A stretch of 64,000 bases of DNA from the NCBI GenBank assembly GCA_036742015.1, contig DAINRF010000008.1, forward strand, positions 51,851-115,850, written 5' to 3'. The notes under the pieces were generated by a model, which worked only from the letters and a program-made list of their open reading frames with translations, searched no databases and was not told the DNA's origin. The stretch is from Mesorhizobium_A sp036742015 (GTDB lineage: Bacteria > Pseudomonadota > Alphaproteobacteria > Rhizobiales > Rhizobiaceae). How positions within the stretch are numbered: position 1 is the first letter of the stretch; every line of letters begins with the position of its first letter. Positions 1 through 9,600 of this stretch are shown here, in pieces. A program made the position numbers and the translations under genes.

Positions 1-440
1 TAGATTGCAGACGTGACGACGATGATCGCGGCCGACAGGAATGACAGCCCTTCTCCCATGAAGCCACGCTGGTAGAGCGCGAAAGCCGGAATAATCACAT
101 AGGTGACGTAATCAATGATGTTGTCGAGCGTTTCGCCCGACCATGTCGGCAGCACTTCTTTGACCTTCAGCTTTCGCGCGATAGGTCCGTCAATGCCGTC
201 GACCAGAAGCGCAAGTCCCAGCCACCAGAACATGGCCGTCCATCGCTGTTCGCTTGCCGCAACGATCGACAGGAAGGCCAGAAATGACCCGGATGCCGTG
301 AGAATATGTACAAAAAAGGCGCGAGTCTGTGGCCAGGTCGGCGCGACCGGCGGCTTCACATCCATCCGCTCGGCTATCTTGCGCAACGCCTCACGTGGCT
401 GCCGGTTCTGCTTCTGCTTACCCTTTTGCCGCGACGGCAT
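1..440 (-). CDS. pcs: Phosphatidylcholine synthase, N-terminal part (gene runs off the window)
   Basis: An open frame starts with ATG at 440, after an AGGAGA ribosome site, and is still open at base 1. About 146 residues are present, probably 60% of a family member of about 240. The visible part holds the CDP-alcohol phosphotransferase signature: DGIDGPIAR, then WSGETLD and NIIDYVTY, within hydrophobic segments. This spacing matches rhizobial and Brucella Pcs, which condenses CDP-diacylglycerol with choline at the inner membrane. The gene is divergent from the hydroxylase at 596. Phosphatidylglycerophosphate synthase is less likely because the motif spacing and the FALYQ region match Pcs. The C-terminus cannot be assessed. 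Confidence 0.85.
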   Translation of the reverse strand, partial: MPSRQKGKQKQNRQPREALRKIAERMDVKPPVAPTWPQTRAFFVHILTASGSFLAFLSIVAASEQRWTAMFWWLGLALLVDGIDGPIARKLKVKEVLPTWSGETLDNIIDYVTYVIIPAFALYQRGFMGEGLSFLSAAIIVVTSAI

Positions 441-595
441 GGTCCTGATCTCCTGTCCGGTCTCGCCGTCAAGCGTTGCAATCATTATGCCGAAGCAGCG
501 ACCACGAACAAGCATCCAAGCAGCGATTTGCCGCGTTGAAACAAGTCTGTCCCCACTGCTATGACCGAAACACACAAATAGATGGACAGAACGGC

Positions 596-1798
596 GTGGC
601 ACATTCGTTTGACATCATCATTGCTGGCGCAGGGCCTGTCGGCCAGATCGCGGCCTTGTCACTTGCACGCACGGGCAAGTCGATTGCGCTTGTTGGGCCT
701 GTAGCGCCCGGCGACCATCGCACGACCGCCCTTATGAGGCCATCACTTGATGTGCTTGAGGCTATTGGCGTCGATCGTTTCAGCGAAGACATTGCCGCAC
801 CGCTCAATTCAATGCGCATCATCGACGCTACCCGCCGGCTGGTCCGCTCGGCGCCCGTCACGTTCCATGCCAAAGAGATCGGCGAAGAAGAGTTTGGTCT
901 TAATATTGCAAACACGTCACTTGCCGCACTTCTGTCCGATCGTGTTGCCGCCATTTCCGGAATTGCCCGTTTTGAACTGATGGTCAGCGAATGGCAAACC
1001 GGCCAGGGCGCCAACACGGCAACTCTGGAAAATGGCGAGGCGCTTTCAGCCCGTCTCGTGGTTGCAGCTGATGGGCGCAATTCGCCTGCCCGTGCTGCGG
1101 CTGGAATCACGGCCAGTTTCCGCGCTTACCCGCAATCGGCTTTGGTGCTCAATTTTGCCCATACCCGCCCGCACGGCTTTGTCTCGACCGAATTTCATAC
1201 CGAAACCGGCCCTTTTACTGTCGTCCCGCTTCCCGGTCTTCGTTCGAGCCTTGTCTGGGTCGTCCGGCCAGAACAGGCACAGGAGCTGGCATTGCTTGAT
1301 GACGCTGCCCTGTCCGCGCGCATCGAACAGCAGATGAAGTCAGTGCTCGGCGCAGTCAATATCGAGCCTGGCCGCCAGATCTTTCCGCTCAGCGCGATGT
1401 TGCCGTCGACACTGGCGGCAAGCCGTACAGCGCTGGTTGGCGAGGCCGCGCACATCCTGCCGCCGATTGGCGCCCAAGGCATGAATCTCGGCATCCGCGA
1501 CGTTGCAGAACTGACGCGCATTGTCGGCTCGCATGGCGGCGACCCTGGCGCAGATAAAATATTGTCGGCCTATCGGTCCGCCCGGCGAGCAGATGTGCTG
1601 GCGCGATCGAGTGCAGTAGATCTGCTCAACCGGTCGCTCTTGTCTGACCTGCTGCCCGCGCAATTTGCGCGTAGCGCAGGTCTGGCGGCGCTCTCTGTTG
1701 CAGCTCCACTCCGTGCTTTTGTCATGCGCGAAGGGCTCTTGCCCGGCAGCGGCTGGGCGAGCCTCGGCTCAACTGCTTGGGAAAAGGTCCGGCGGTAG
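596..1798 (+). CDS. UbiH/UbiF/COQ6-family FAD-dependent hydroxylase
   Basis: The 400-residue product is a class A flavoprotein monooxygenase, probably acting on a ubiquinone precursor ring. It has a Rossmann GAGPVG near the N-terminus, a middle VVAADGRNS motif, and a second FAD/ribityl motif LVGEAAHILPPIGAQGMN. The usual GD of that last motif is GE, a form I associate with rhizobial homologues. The start is uncertain: GTG at 596 places the Rossmann motif at the normal distance but has only a weak ribosome site. An in-frame TTG at 476 would add a non-conserved 40-residue leader. The 3' end overlaps the convergent AEC gene by 30 bases. The exact substrate cannot be read from the sequence. Confidence 0.82.
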   Translation: MAHSFDIIIAGAGPVGQIAALSLARTGKSIALVGPVAPGDHRTTALMRPSLDVLEAIGVDRFSEDIAAPLNSMRIIDATRRLVRSAPVTFHAKEIGEEEFGLNIANTSLAALLSDRVAAISGIARFELMVSEWQTGQGANTATLENGEALSARLVVAADGRNSPARAAAGITASFRAYPQSALVLNFAHTRPHGFVSTEFHTETGPFTVVPLPGLRSSLVWVVRPEQAQELALLDDAALSARIEQQMKSVLGAVNIEPGRQIFPLSAMLPSTLAASRTALVGEAAHILPPIGAQGMNLGIRDVAELTRIVGSHGGDPGADKILSAYRSARRADVLARSSAVDLLNRSLLSDLLPAQFARSAGLAALSVAAPLRAFVMREGLLPGSGWASLGSTAWEKVRR

Positions 1799-2734
1799 AA
1801 GGCCTGATTTGATGAGGTAAAGCAGCCCCGTCACGGTCGCGACAGAAAGCACCGTGGTAATCAAGATGCTTGCTGACGCCCGCTCCACCCACACCCCGTA
1901 TTGCTGAGCGATCACAAACACATTGGTCGCTGTCGGCAGGGCCGCGAGCAGCACAGCAGCATATACCCAGATTGGATCGAAATCGCCGACGGCGCTCAAT
2001 ACGAGGTAGCACAAGACAGGGTGCACGATCAGTTTGAGAGCCGCGATATAGCCAAGCTCAGTCGGCACTCGCTTCAATGGCCGCAGCGCCAGTGTGACAC
2101 CCATAGCAAACAGTGCACACGGCGCCGCCGCCCTTGCCAGCGTTTCGAGCAAGCGCTCCAGCGGCACGGGAGCGCTGAAATTCATCGCTGCTGCCCCCAC
2201 GCCGACGACTGTTGCGATGATGAATGGATGCAGCAGGATCTTTTTCGCAACATCCCATGCCAGCGTCATGGGCGGCGTCTTTTCGCCGCCCGCCAGCGCC
2301 ATCATCATCGGCGCGACCGCAAAGTGAATAACGTTTTCGAAACAGAAGATCAGCGCGACAGGCACAGCTGCCGCTTCGCCGAAGGACAAAAGAGCCAGGC
2401 CCGGACCCATATACCCGATATTGCCATAGGCTGACGCCAAGCCCTTGATGGTAGCTGATGCGATATCGCGATCGCGCAACCATGAGCCTATAAACATCAA
2501 GGCAAACACGACGTATGTCGCCGCAACTGCGCCGAAAATGTAACTCCATTCAGTCAGTTGCTCGATCGGGGTCTTGGACAGAAGCTGGAAAAACAGGGCC
2601 GGCAGCGCGACGTAGATGATGAACGTATTCATCCAGCCAAGCGCCTCCAGGGGCTGCCTGGTGATGCGCGCGACGACATATCCGAGGAAGATCAGTCCAA
2701 AGAACGGCAGTACAAGGCCGAAAACGTCATACAT
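1769..2734 (-). CDS. AEC family (auxin-efflux-carrier type) transporter
   Basis: The 321-residue protein is almost entirely hydrophobic, with about ten predicted membrane segments in the two-halves layout of the AEC family. It opens with a membrane helix (MYDVFGLVLPFFGLIFLGYV), has an ASAYGNIGYMGPGLAL segment typical of the first half, and ends with TATNVFVIAQQYG. AEC proteins export small carboxylates or amphipathic anions such as malate, malonate or auxin-like compounds; the substrate is unknown here. ATG at 2734 is the only reasonable start. Its last 30 bases overlap the end of the convergent hydroxylase gene, so both reading frames are constrained there. Confidence 0.85.
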   Translation of the reverse strand: MYDVFGLVLPFFGLIFLGYVVARITRQPLEALGWMNTFIIYVALPALFFQLLSKTPIEQLTEWSYIFGAVAATYVVFALMFIGSWLRDRDIASATIKGLASAYGNIGYMGPGLALLSFGEAAAVPVALIFCFENVIHFAVAPMMMALAGGEKTPPMTLAWDVAKKILLHPFIIATVVGVGAAAMNFSAPVPLERLLETLARAAAPCALFAMGVTLALRPLKRVPTELGYIAALKLIVHPVLCYLVLSAVGDFDPIWVYAAVLLAALPTATNVFVIAQQYGVWVERASASILITTVLSVATVTGLLYLIKSGLLPPDLFPSS

Positions 2735-2854
2735 CTTGGCTGGTCAGATCCTGCTTGTCCGCTGCCGGGCTATCCCCGTCCAGGCATTGCCGTCAAGCCA
2801 TTGCCATTGAATTGCCAAGGCCTTGTCGTCTAGTAAACGCTGAGGAAGAAGGCC

Positions 2855-3187
2855 ATGATCGAATACAAGACAGCAAAATTCCAGATTGGCCAGGTGGTCA
2901 AGCACCGGATCTTTCCGTTCCGGGGCATCATTTATGATGTTGACCCCGAATTCGCCAACACGGAGGAATGGTATCAGGCCATTCCCGAACAAGTCCGTCC
3001 CCGCAAAGACCAGCCTTTCTACCATCTGCTGGCAGAAAATTCAGAAACCGAATACGTCGCCTACGTCTCGGAACAAAATCTGTTGCCCGACGATACTGGA
3101 ACTCCGGTCCGCCATGCCCAGGTTAAAGACATGTTTGTCGCCCGAGCGGACGGATCCTATGTACGCAAGTCAGGTATCGCGCATTGA
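2855..3187 (+). CDS. hspQ: Heat shock protein HspQ (YccV-like)
   Basis: The 110-residue protein matches the HspQ/YccV fold over its whole length: F-x-IGQVVKHRIFPFRG near the N-terminus, then EEWY, and a central block QPFYHLLAENSETEYVAYVS. In Escherichia coli HspQ binds hemimethylated DNA and acts as a specificity factor for Lon protease. The ATG at 2855 follows GAGGAAG at good spacing. The gene stands alone on this strand. A terminator-like hairpin lies 35 bases downstream, but its T-run favours the opposite strand. Confidence 0.92.
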   Translation: MIEYKTAKFQIGQVVKHRIFPFRGIIYDVDPEFANTEEWYQAIPEQVRPRKDQPFYHLLAENSETEYVAYVSEQNLLPDDTGTPVRHAQVKDMFVARADGSYVRKSGIAH

Positions 3188-3222
3188 TGCGCCAAGCCAA
3201 CAACCTGATGTCCACAACGAAA

Positions 3223-3245
3223 AACGGGGCCCGAAAGGCCCCGTT
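3223..3245 (-). terminator. Intrinsic terminator of the IalB-like gene
   Basis: A perfect 9-bp stem (AACGGGGCC with GGCCCCGTT) encloses the loop CGAAA. Read on the minus strand it is followed by a T-rich tract (TTTTTCG), as expected for the gene ending at 3272. On the plus strand it could weakly terminate hspQ. Confidence 0.8.
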
Positions 3246-3271
3246 CTCAATTCATCAGGCTGACCCGGGAA

Positions 3272-3916
3272 TTAGTTGCCCGCGGCCTTGGCCTTTTCCT
3301 GTTCGGCCTTCAGCTTGTCGAGCAGCGGCTGGCGGTTACGCAGCACGTATTCTTCCGCCGCCTTCTTGCGCTCGGTAGACTGATCCTGATTCAGCGCCGG
3401 GCCGTCATAGACGCCGGTGAAACCGTCAAGCGATATCTTGATCGGGTTCGGCTGGTTCTGGAAATTGTAGCTCGTGAGGGTAATTGCAGTGCCCTTCTTC
3501 AACGATGCGACAATCGCGTCGGTCAACGGGGCGTCAGCAACGCAACGGTCCTGGAAACAGGTCGTGTATTCGATCTTGGACGGTTTGCTGCCGTCGATCT
3601 GCATCGTCACTCCTGCGGGCAGCAGACGGCCCACAGGCACGCTGATCTGCAGCGCGCGGCGGTTTACCTTGCCCTTGAATTCAGCGAGCTGCACAGCGGT
3701 CAACATCTGGCCAGTCTGGGCAATGACCTGATTCTGCACGTTGCAGATATCAAAGTCCTGCATCTTGCCGCATTCCTTGTACCAGCCCTGCGGCATCTGG
3801 GGGGCAGCGGCTGGCTGTTGCTGGGCGAAAGAAGAAGCAGCAGAAGCAGCAATGGCAGCGGCAGATGCGGCAACCAGCGCAAGAGTACGAGGGGCTTTGC
3901 TTGTCAGGCTCGGCAT
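3272..3916 (-). CDS. Invasion-associated locus B (IalB) family exported protein
   Basis: The 214-residue precursor has a clear signal peptide: basic MPSLTSKAPR, an Ala-rich core, and cleavage near SSFAQ. The mature part resembles IalB of Bartonella and Brucella: WYKECGKMQDFDICNVQNQ with paired cysteines, a second Cys pair around TTCFQDRCVAD, and the SLDGFTGVYDG segment. The C-terminus is a Lys/Glu/Ala-rich helix. ATG at 3916 is preferred over the longer frame from 3952 because AGAGGA sits about 8 bases upstream and the signal peptide starts cleanly. Bartonella IalB is linked to erythrocyte invasion. In soil relatives the function is unknown, so this is only a family assignment. Confidence 0.87.
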   Translation of the reverse strand: MPSLTSKAPRTLALVAASAAAIAASAASSFAQQQPAAAPQMPQGWYKECGKMQDFDICNVQNQVIAQTGQMLTAVQLAEFKGKVNRRALQISVPVGRLLPAGVTMQIDGSKPSKIEYTTCFQDRCVADAPLTDAIVASLKKGTAITLTSYNFQNQPNPIKISLDGFTGVYDGPALNQDQSTERKKAAEEYVLRNRQPLLDKLKAEQEKAKAAGN

Positions 3917-4131
3917 ATGAAAAATCCTCTTTGCAATGAACCAGGCGCGCATCGGCGCGGTGTGATGCTCTTGTTGCTCAATTGAGGCAACAGCATGTCT
4001 TGGCTGGGCCTGTTACACTGCCGGGGGCGTCAAATCCAGAGCAAAAGCCGCGCAAAACAGGCGTTATGCCTCGCGACAGCCGGGCGTGGTAAACCTGACA
4101 CGCCGATTCGACTTGCCAAGATTGTTAGACC

Positions 4132-5958
4132 ATGACGCTCATCCGATTGTGCCGTGCTGCTGCTCCCTTTGCCCTTGCCGCCTGTCTTGCAGGCGCATTT
4201 GCGGTTGCCCTTGCTGCGGCAGAGCCCAAACACGGCATTGCCATGCGTGGAGAGCCTTTGCTTCCGGCCGATTTCACGCATTTTCCCTATGCCAATCCGG
4301 ATGCGCCCAAAGGCGGCACGATCAACTATGCCCTCCAAGGCACATTCGACAGCCTCAACCCATTCATCGTCCAGGGCCAGGGCGTCAGCGCCCTTCTCGA
4401 TCTCGTGCGCGGCTACAATCTGTTTGATTCGTTGATGCAGCGTTCGCAGGACGAACCTTTTACGCTCTATCCTCTCCTCGCCAAGACTGTTGAGACCGAT
4501 GACGAACGTTCTTTTGTCGAGTTCCGTCTGGATCCGCGGGCACACTTTTCCGACGGCGAGCCTGTGAAGCCGGACGATGTAATTTTCACACTCGAACTTC
4601 TGCGCGACAAGGGTTGGCCGCGTTATCGCACGACGGTCAACAAAATCGAACGGATGGAAAAGGTTGGCGACGACGGCGTGCGCCTTGTCTTCAAAGAGCC
4701 GGATCGCGAACTGCCGTTGATTCTGGGTCTGATGCCGATCCTGCCCAAACACGCCACCGACGCAGAGAATTTTGCCAAATCCTCGCTCAAACCTCTAGTC
4801 GGCTCCGGCCCCTACAAAGTCGAGAATGTCCGCCCAGGCGAGATGATTTCCTTGCGCCGCGACCCCAATTACTGGGCCGCCGACATTCCCTCGCGCCGCG
4901 GCTTCAACAATTACGACGAGATCCGCCTCACCTATTTCCGCGATGAAAACGCCTTGTTCGAAGCCTTCAAAAAGGGGCTGGTCGACGTCCACATTGAAGG
5001 CGATTCCAACCGCTGGGCCAAGGATTACGGTTTTCCAGCCGTCGTCGACGGCAAGGTTATCAAGGACGTGTTTAGCGCTGGCTTGCCATCCGGCATGCTG
5101 GGGTTTGTCTTCAACACGCGAAATGAGTTGTTCCAGGACAAGGCCCTGCGCAAGGCGCTCGCCGGCATGTTTGATTTCGAATGGGCCAACGCCAATCTGT
5201 TCAACAACGCCTACGCCCGCACCAAGAGTTTTTACGACAACTCCGAACTCTCATCCTCCGGTCATCCGGCGAGCGACGGCGAAAAGGCCTTGCTCGAGCC
5301 CTTCCCTGACGCCGTTGACCCCGACATAATGGCAGGAACCTGGAAACCGCCGGTCTCCGACGGCTCGGGCCGCGATCGTGCATTCCTCAAACAGTCTTTC
5401 GATATCTTGACCGCTGCCGGATACACCCGTGAGGGCAATCAGTTGATGACGCCAAAGGGCCGGCCGGTCGCGTTCGAAATCATGTTGCGAGACAAATCGG
5501 GCGAGTCACTTGCCCTGTGGTGGCAACGCACACTCGGCCTGCTTGGCATCCGCCTCGACATCCGATCGGTCGACGCGGCGCAATATCAGCAGCGGCTGAA
5601 TTCGCACGAGTTTGAGACGATCATGTTTTTCTTCTCGTCATCACTGTCCCCTGGTGTCGAGCAGGTCGGGCGCTGGGGCAGCGTGTCGCGCGATGCGCCG
5701 GGCTCGATGAACTATGCCGGCGTTGCCGATCCGGCGATTGATGCGGCCATCAACGCCATGCTCAACGCTCGCACGCAGGAGGCGTTTGTGGATGCTGTGC
5801 GCGCCTATGATCGCATTTTGTTGAGCGGTGCCTGGGTTGTGCCGCTCTATCACCAGCCGCAACAATGGGTGGCGCGCTGGAGCCATATCGGCAGGCCAGA
5901 AACGACACCGATTGGCGGATACCAGTTGCCGACATGGTGGCGCGAACCATCAAAGTAG
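4132..5958 (+). CDS. Family 5 extracellular solute-binding protein, YejA-like
   Basis: This 608-residue periplasmic protein begins with a signal peptide (RLCRAAAPFALAACLAGAFAVALAAAE). It continues with a YejA-type segment (GIAMRGEPLLPADFTHFPYANP) and the family 5 core, including DPNYW and DGVRLVFKEPD. Members bind oligopeptides, or microcin C-like peptides, for ABC uptake. No permease or ATPase genes lie beside it, so it is either an orphan binding protein or shares a transporter encoded elsewhere. The ATG has only a weak ribosome site. Nine bases separate its stop from the FrnE-like gene, so the two are probably co-transcribed. Confidence 0.88.
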   Translation: MTLIRLCRAAAPFALAACLAGAFAVALAAAEPKHGIAMRGEPLLPADFTHFPYANPDAPKGGTINYALQGTFDSLNPFIVQGQGVSALLDLVRGYNLFDSLMQRSQDEPFTLYPLLAKTVETDDERSFVEFRLDPRAHFSDGEPVKPDDVIFTLELLRDKGWPRYRTTVNKIERMEKVGDDGVRLVFKEPDRELPLILGLMPILPKHATDAENFAKSSLKPLVGSGPYKVENVRPGEMISLRRDPNYWAADIPSRRGFNNYDEIRLTYFRDENALFEAFKKGLVDVHIEGDSNRWAKDYGFPAVVDGKVIKDVFSAGLPSGMLGFVFNTRNELFQDKALRKALAGMFDFEWANANLFNNAYARTKSFYDNSELSSSGHPASDGEKALLEPFPDAVDPDIMAGTWKPPVSDGSGRDRAFLKQSFDILTAAGYTREGNQLMTPKGRPVAFEIMLRDKSGESLALWWQRTLGLLGIRLDIRSVDAAQYQQRLNSHEFETIMFFFSSSLSPGVEQVGRWGSVSRDAPGSMNYAGVADPAIDAAINAMLNARTQEAFVDAVRAYDRILLSGAWVVPLYHQPQQWVARWSHIGRPETTPIGGYQLPTWWREPSK

Positions 5959-5967
5959 GAGGCCTCT

Positions 5968-6657
5968 ATGTCTGATGCAGCAAGCCCGGTTACGATCAAG
6001 GTTGATGTTGTCTCTGACGTTGTCTGCCCCTGGTGCTATATCGGTCAAAAACGTCTCGAAAAGGCGATTGCCTGGCAGTCGGATCTCGAAGTCGATCTGC
6101 GCTGGCGGCCCTATCAGCTGGATTCGTCCATTCCGCCGGAAGGGCTTGACCGCAAGGCGTATATGCTGGCCAAGTTCGGCTCTGAACAGAAGCTGCGCGA
6201 TATCCATGACCATATAGTGCCGCTTGGCGAGGCCGAGGGCATCGACTTCCACTTCTCCGATATTCGCAAATCGCCGAATACGCTCGACGCGCACCGCGTC
6301 GTCCGGTGGGCCGCCTCACAGGGTGAAGTTATCCAGCACTCGGTCGTAAGGACGCTGTTTTCAGCATTTTTCGAGCAAGGTGAAGACATTTCTGACCACA
6401 CGGTGCTCGCCCGCATTGCCGGCGAAAATGGCATGGATCAAGCGGTGGTAAGCACTTTGCTGGCCAGCGATGCCGACAAGGATGAAGTTCGCGCCGAGAT
6501 CGAGCAGGCGCGGCAGATGGGGATCACCGGCGTACCGTGTTTCCTGCTCGAGGGGCGTTATGCAATCGTCGGCGCACAGGACGCCGACGTCCTGGCCAAC
6601 GCGATCAGGCAAGTCGCCGACGCCAAACGCAATGGCACGCTCGACGCCCCGGCTTGA
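5968..6657 (+). CDS. DsbA-family (FrnE-like) thiol oxidoreductase
   Basis: The 229-residue protein has a thioredoxin fold with an active-site CPWC at residues 20-23 (VVCPWCYIG), followed by RLEKA, the FrnE/2-hydroxychromene-isomerase-like hallmark. A cis-proline loop, GITGVPCFLLEGRYAIVGAQ, lies near the C-terminus. There is no signal peptide, so it acts in the cytoplasm, unlike classical DsbA. A strong AGGAGG precedes ATG 5968, and it follows the solute-binding protein gene by 9 bases. Deinococcus FrnE has disulfide isomerase activity linked to stress tolerance; the physiological substrate here is unknown. Confidence 0.88.
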   Translation: MSDAASPVTIKVDVVSDVVCPWCYIGQKRLEKAIAWQSDLEVDLRWRPYQLDSSIPPEGLDRKAYMLAKFGSEQKLRDIHDHIVPLGEAEGIDFHFSDIRKSPNTLDAHRVVRWAASQGEVIQHSVVRTLFSAFFEQGEDISDHTVLARIAGENGMDQAVVSTLLASDADKDEVRAEIEQARQMGITGVPCFLLEGRYAIVGAQDADVLANAIRQVADAKRNGTLDAPA

Positions 6658-6673
6658 CCCAATTGGCTGATCG

Positions 6674-9600
6674 CTATTTGACCTGACCCGCCAGACGCGC
6701 CAGTTGCGTGACAATCACCGCCGAGCCCTGCAGGCGCTTGTCAGGCGTTGGCCAGTCGCGGATGAACACAACGCTCTGGTCCGGCCTGATCTTGGCCAGA
6801 ATACCCTGGTCGCCGATCATCTTCACCAGACCAACCGGGTCAGCAAACGTCTTGTCGCGGAACTGGATCACCACGCCCTTCGGCCCCGCATCAAGCTTCT
6901 CGATATTGGCGCGCCGGCACAGAACCTTGATGAAGACGATCTTCAACAGGTGCTGCACCTCTTCCGGCAACGGCCCGAAACGGTCGATCAGTTCTGCACC
7001 AAATGCGTCGATCTGCTCCGGCGTTTCGAGGTCCGCCAGACGGCGGTAGAGCGCCAGCCGCAATTGCAGATCCGGCACATAGCCTTCCGGGATCATCACA
7101 GCGGTACCGACGGTAATCTGCGGCGACCAGTTGCCGTCGCCGGCATCCGCATCGCCCTTCACCTCGGCCACCGCCTCCTCCAGCATCTGCTGGTAGAGTT
7201 CGTAGCCCACTTCCTTGATATGCCCCGACTGCTCTTCGCCCAGCAGATTGCCGCCGCCGCGCAAATCAAGGTCGTGGCTGGCTAACTGGAACCCGGCGCC
7301 GAGCGTATCTAGCGATTGCAGCACTTTCAGCCGCCGATCGGCCGTGTCTGTCAGCTTGCGATTCGCTGGCAGCGTGAACAGCGCATAGGCGCGCTGTTTC
7401 GAGCGCCCTACCCGCCCGCGCAACTGATACAGCTGCGCCAAACCGAACATGTCGGCCCGATGCACAATGAGCGTATTGGCCGACGGAATATCGAGGCCCG
7501 ATTCAACAATCGTCGTCGACAGCAGCACATCATATTGGCCGTCGTAGAACGCGTTCATGACGTCGTCGAGTTCACCCGGCGGCATCTGGCCGTGCGCCAG
7601 TCCGACCTTCAGTTCCGGCACCGACGCACGCAAGAAGTCTTCGATTTCGGCAAGGTCGGAAATGCGCGGCACGACATAAAAACTCTGGCCGCCGCGATAG
7701 CGTTCACGCAGCAGCGTCTCGCGGATCACCAGTGCATCAAACGGCGAGATGAAGGTTCGCACCGCAAGGCGATCGACCGGTGGCGTGGTAATCAACGACA
7801 ATTCGCGCACGCCTGTCAGCGCCAGTTGCAGCGTCCTCGGGATCGGCGTCGCCGAAAGTGTCAGCACGTGAACGTCCGACTTCAGCTCCTTCAGCCGCTC
7901 CTTGTGCTTCACGCCAAAGTGCTGTTCCTCGTCGATGATCAGCAGGCCGAGATTGCGGAATTTGATGCCTGACCCGAGCAGCGCATGCGTGCCGACAACG
8001 ATGTCGATCGAGCCATCTGCCAACCCCGCCTTGGTTTCGGCCAGCTCTTTCGCCGGCACCATTCGCGACGCCTGCCGAACCTTGACCGGCAACCCGGAGA
8101 ATCGCTGCGAAAACGTCTTGAAATGCTGCCGCGACAACAGGGTCGTCGGGACAACAACCGCAACCTGAAATCCTTCAAGCGCCGCGACAAAGGCTGCGCG
8201 CAACGCCACTTCTGTCTTGCCGAAGCCGACATCGCCACACACAAGCCGGTCCATCGGCTGACCTGCCGCCAGATCGCCAATGACAGATTCGATTGCGGTC
8301 AACTGGTCGTCCGTTTCGTCATAAGGGAAGCGCGCGGCGAACTCGCCATAGACGCCTTCTGGCGGCGCCATCACAGGCGCACCGCGCATCTTGCGCTCGG
8401 CGGCGATCCGGATGAGCTGCCCGGCCATTTCGAGCAGCTTCTTCTTCAGCTTTGCCTTACGTGATTGCCAGGCAACGCCACCCAGCCTGTCGAGTGGCAC
8501 TTCGGCCGCATCCGAGCCGAAACGCGACAGAAGTTCGATATTCTCCACCGGCAGGAAAAGCCGCCCGTCGCCGGCGTAGTGAATTTCGAGGCAGTCATGC
8601 GGCGCACCGGCTGCTTCGATGGTGCGCAAGCCGATGAAACGGCCGATGCCGTGCTCCTGGTGCACAACCACATCGCCGGTCGCCAAAGACGAGGCCTCAG
8701 AAATGAAGTCGGAGTTTTTCTTGCGCTTCGAACGCCTGACAAGCCGGTCGCCCAGCAGGTCCTGTTCGGCGATCACCGCAAACTTGTCTGTCTCGAAACC
8801 GTGTTCGAGCGGCAGAACTGCAAGCGCCACCTTGCCCGCCGGCATGCCATCCGCTTGCGCCAGCGACGCGGCACGCTCCATCCCGTCCAGCCCATGGTCA
8901 GACAGGATTTGCGTCAACCGGTCGAGCGAGCCTTCCGTCCAGCCTGCAACGATTGCCCGCCGCCCGGCTGCCCGGATGGCGGCAATGTGGTTCACCGCAT
9001 GGTCAAACACATTTTGCGACGGGTCGGCCCGCTCCTGGGCAAAGCTGCGCCCTGCCCGGCTCTTGGCATGATAGACTTTGCGGCCTGAAACATCCGGCTG
9101 GTCGAACGGCGACATATCGACTGCCAACCGCTCACCTGCAGCCGCGTCAAGCTTGTCCGGAGACAGATACATCGTATCCGGCGGCACCGGCTTGTAGGGC
9201 ACGGCATCACCCAGGCCGCGCTCATCCAGCGCCCGTTTGCGCGCCTCGTAGTGGTCTTCAATCTGCGTCCGGCGCTCGGCAATCGCCTCATGCGCCAGCG
9301 GTTCAAAGATCACCGGCACGCCTGGAAGATAGTCAAACAATGTATCCAGCCGCTCGTAGAAGAACGGCAGCCAGTGCTCCATGCCGGCAAACCGGCGGCC
9401 TTCGGTCACGGCTGCATAAAGTCCATCATCACGGGATGGCGCGCCAAACGCCTCGATATAGGCGCGGCGGAAACGGCTGATCGTGTCAGCATTGAGCGAG
9501 ACCTCGCTCATCGCTTGCAACTGGAACTGTTTTCGAGCGCCCGTCGTCATCTGTGTTGCCGGGTCAAACGCGCGGATCGATTCCAGCGTGTCGCCAAAGA

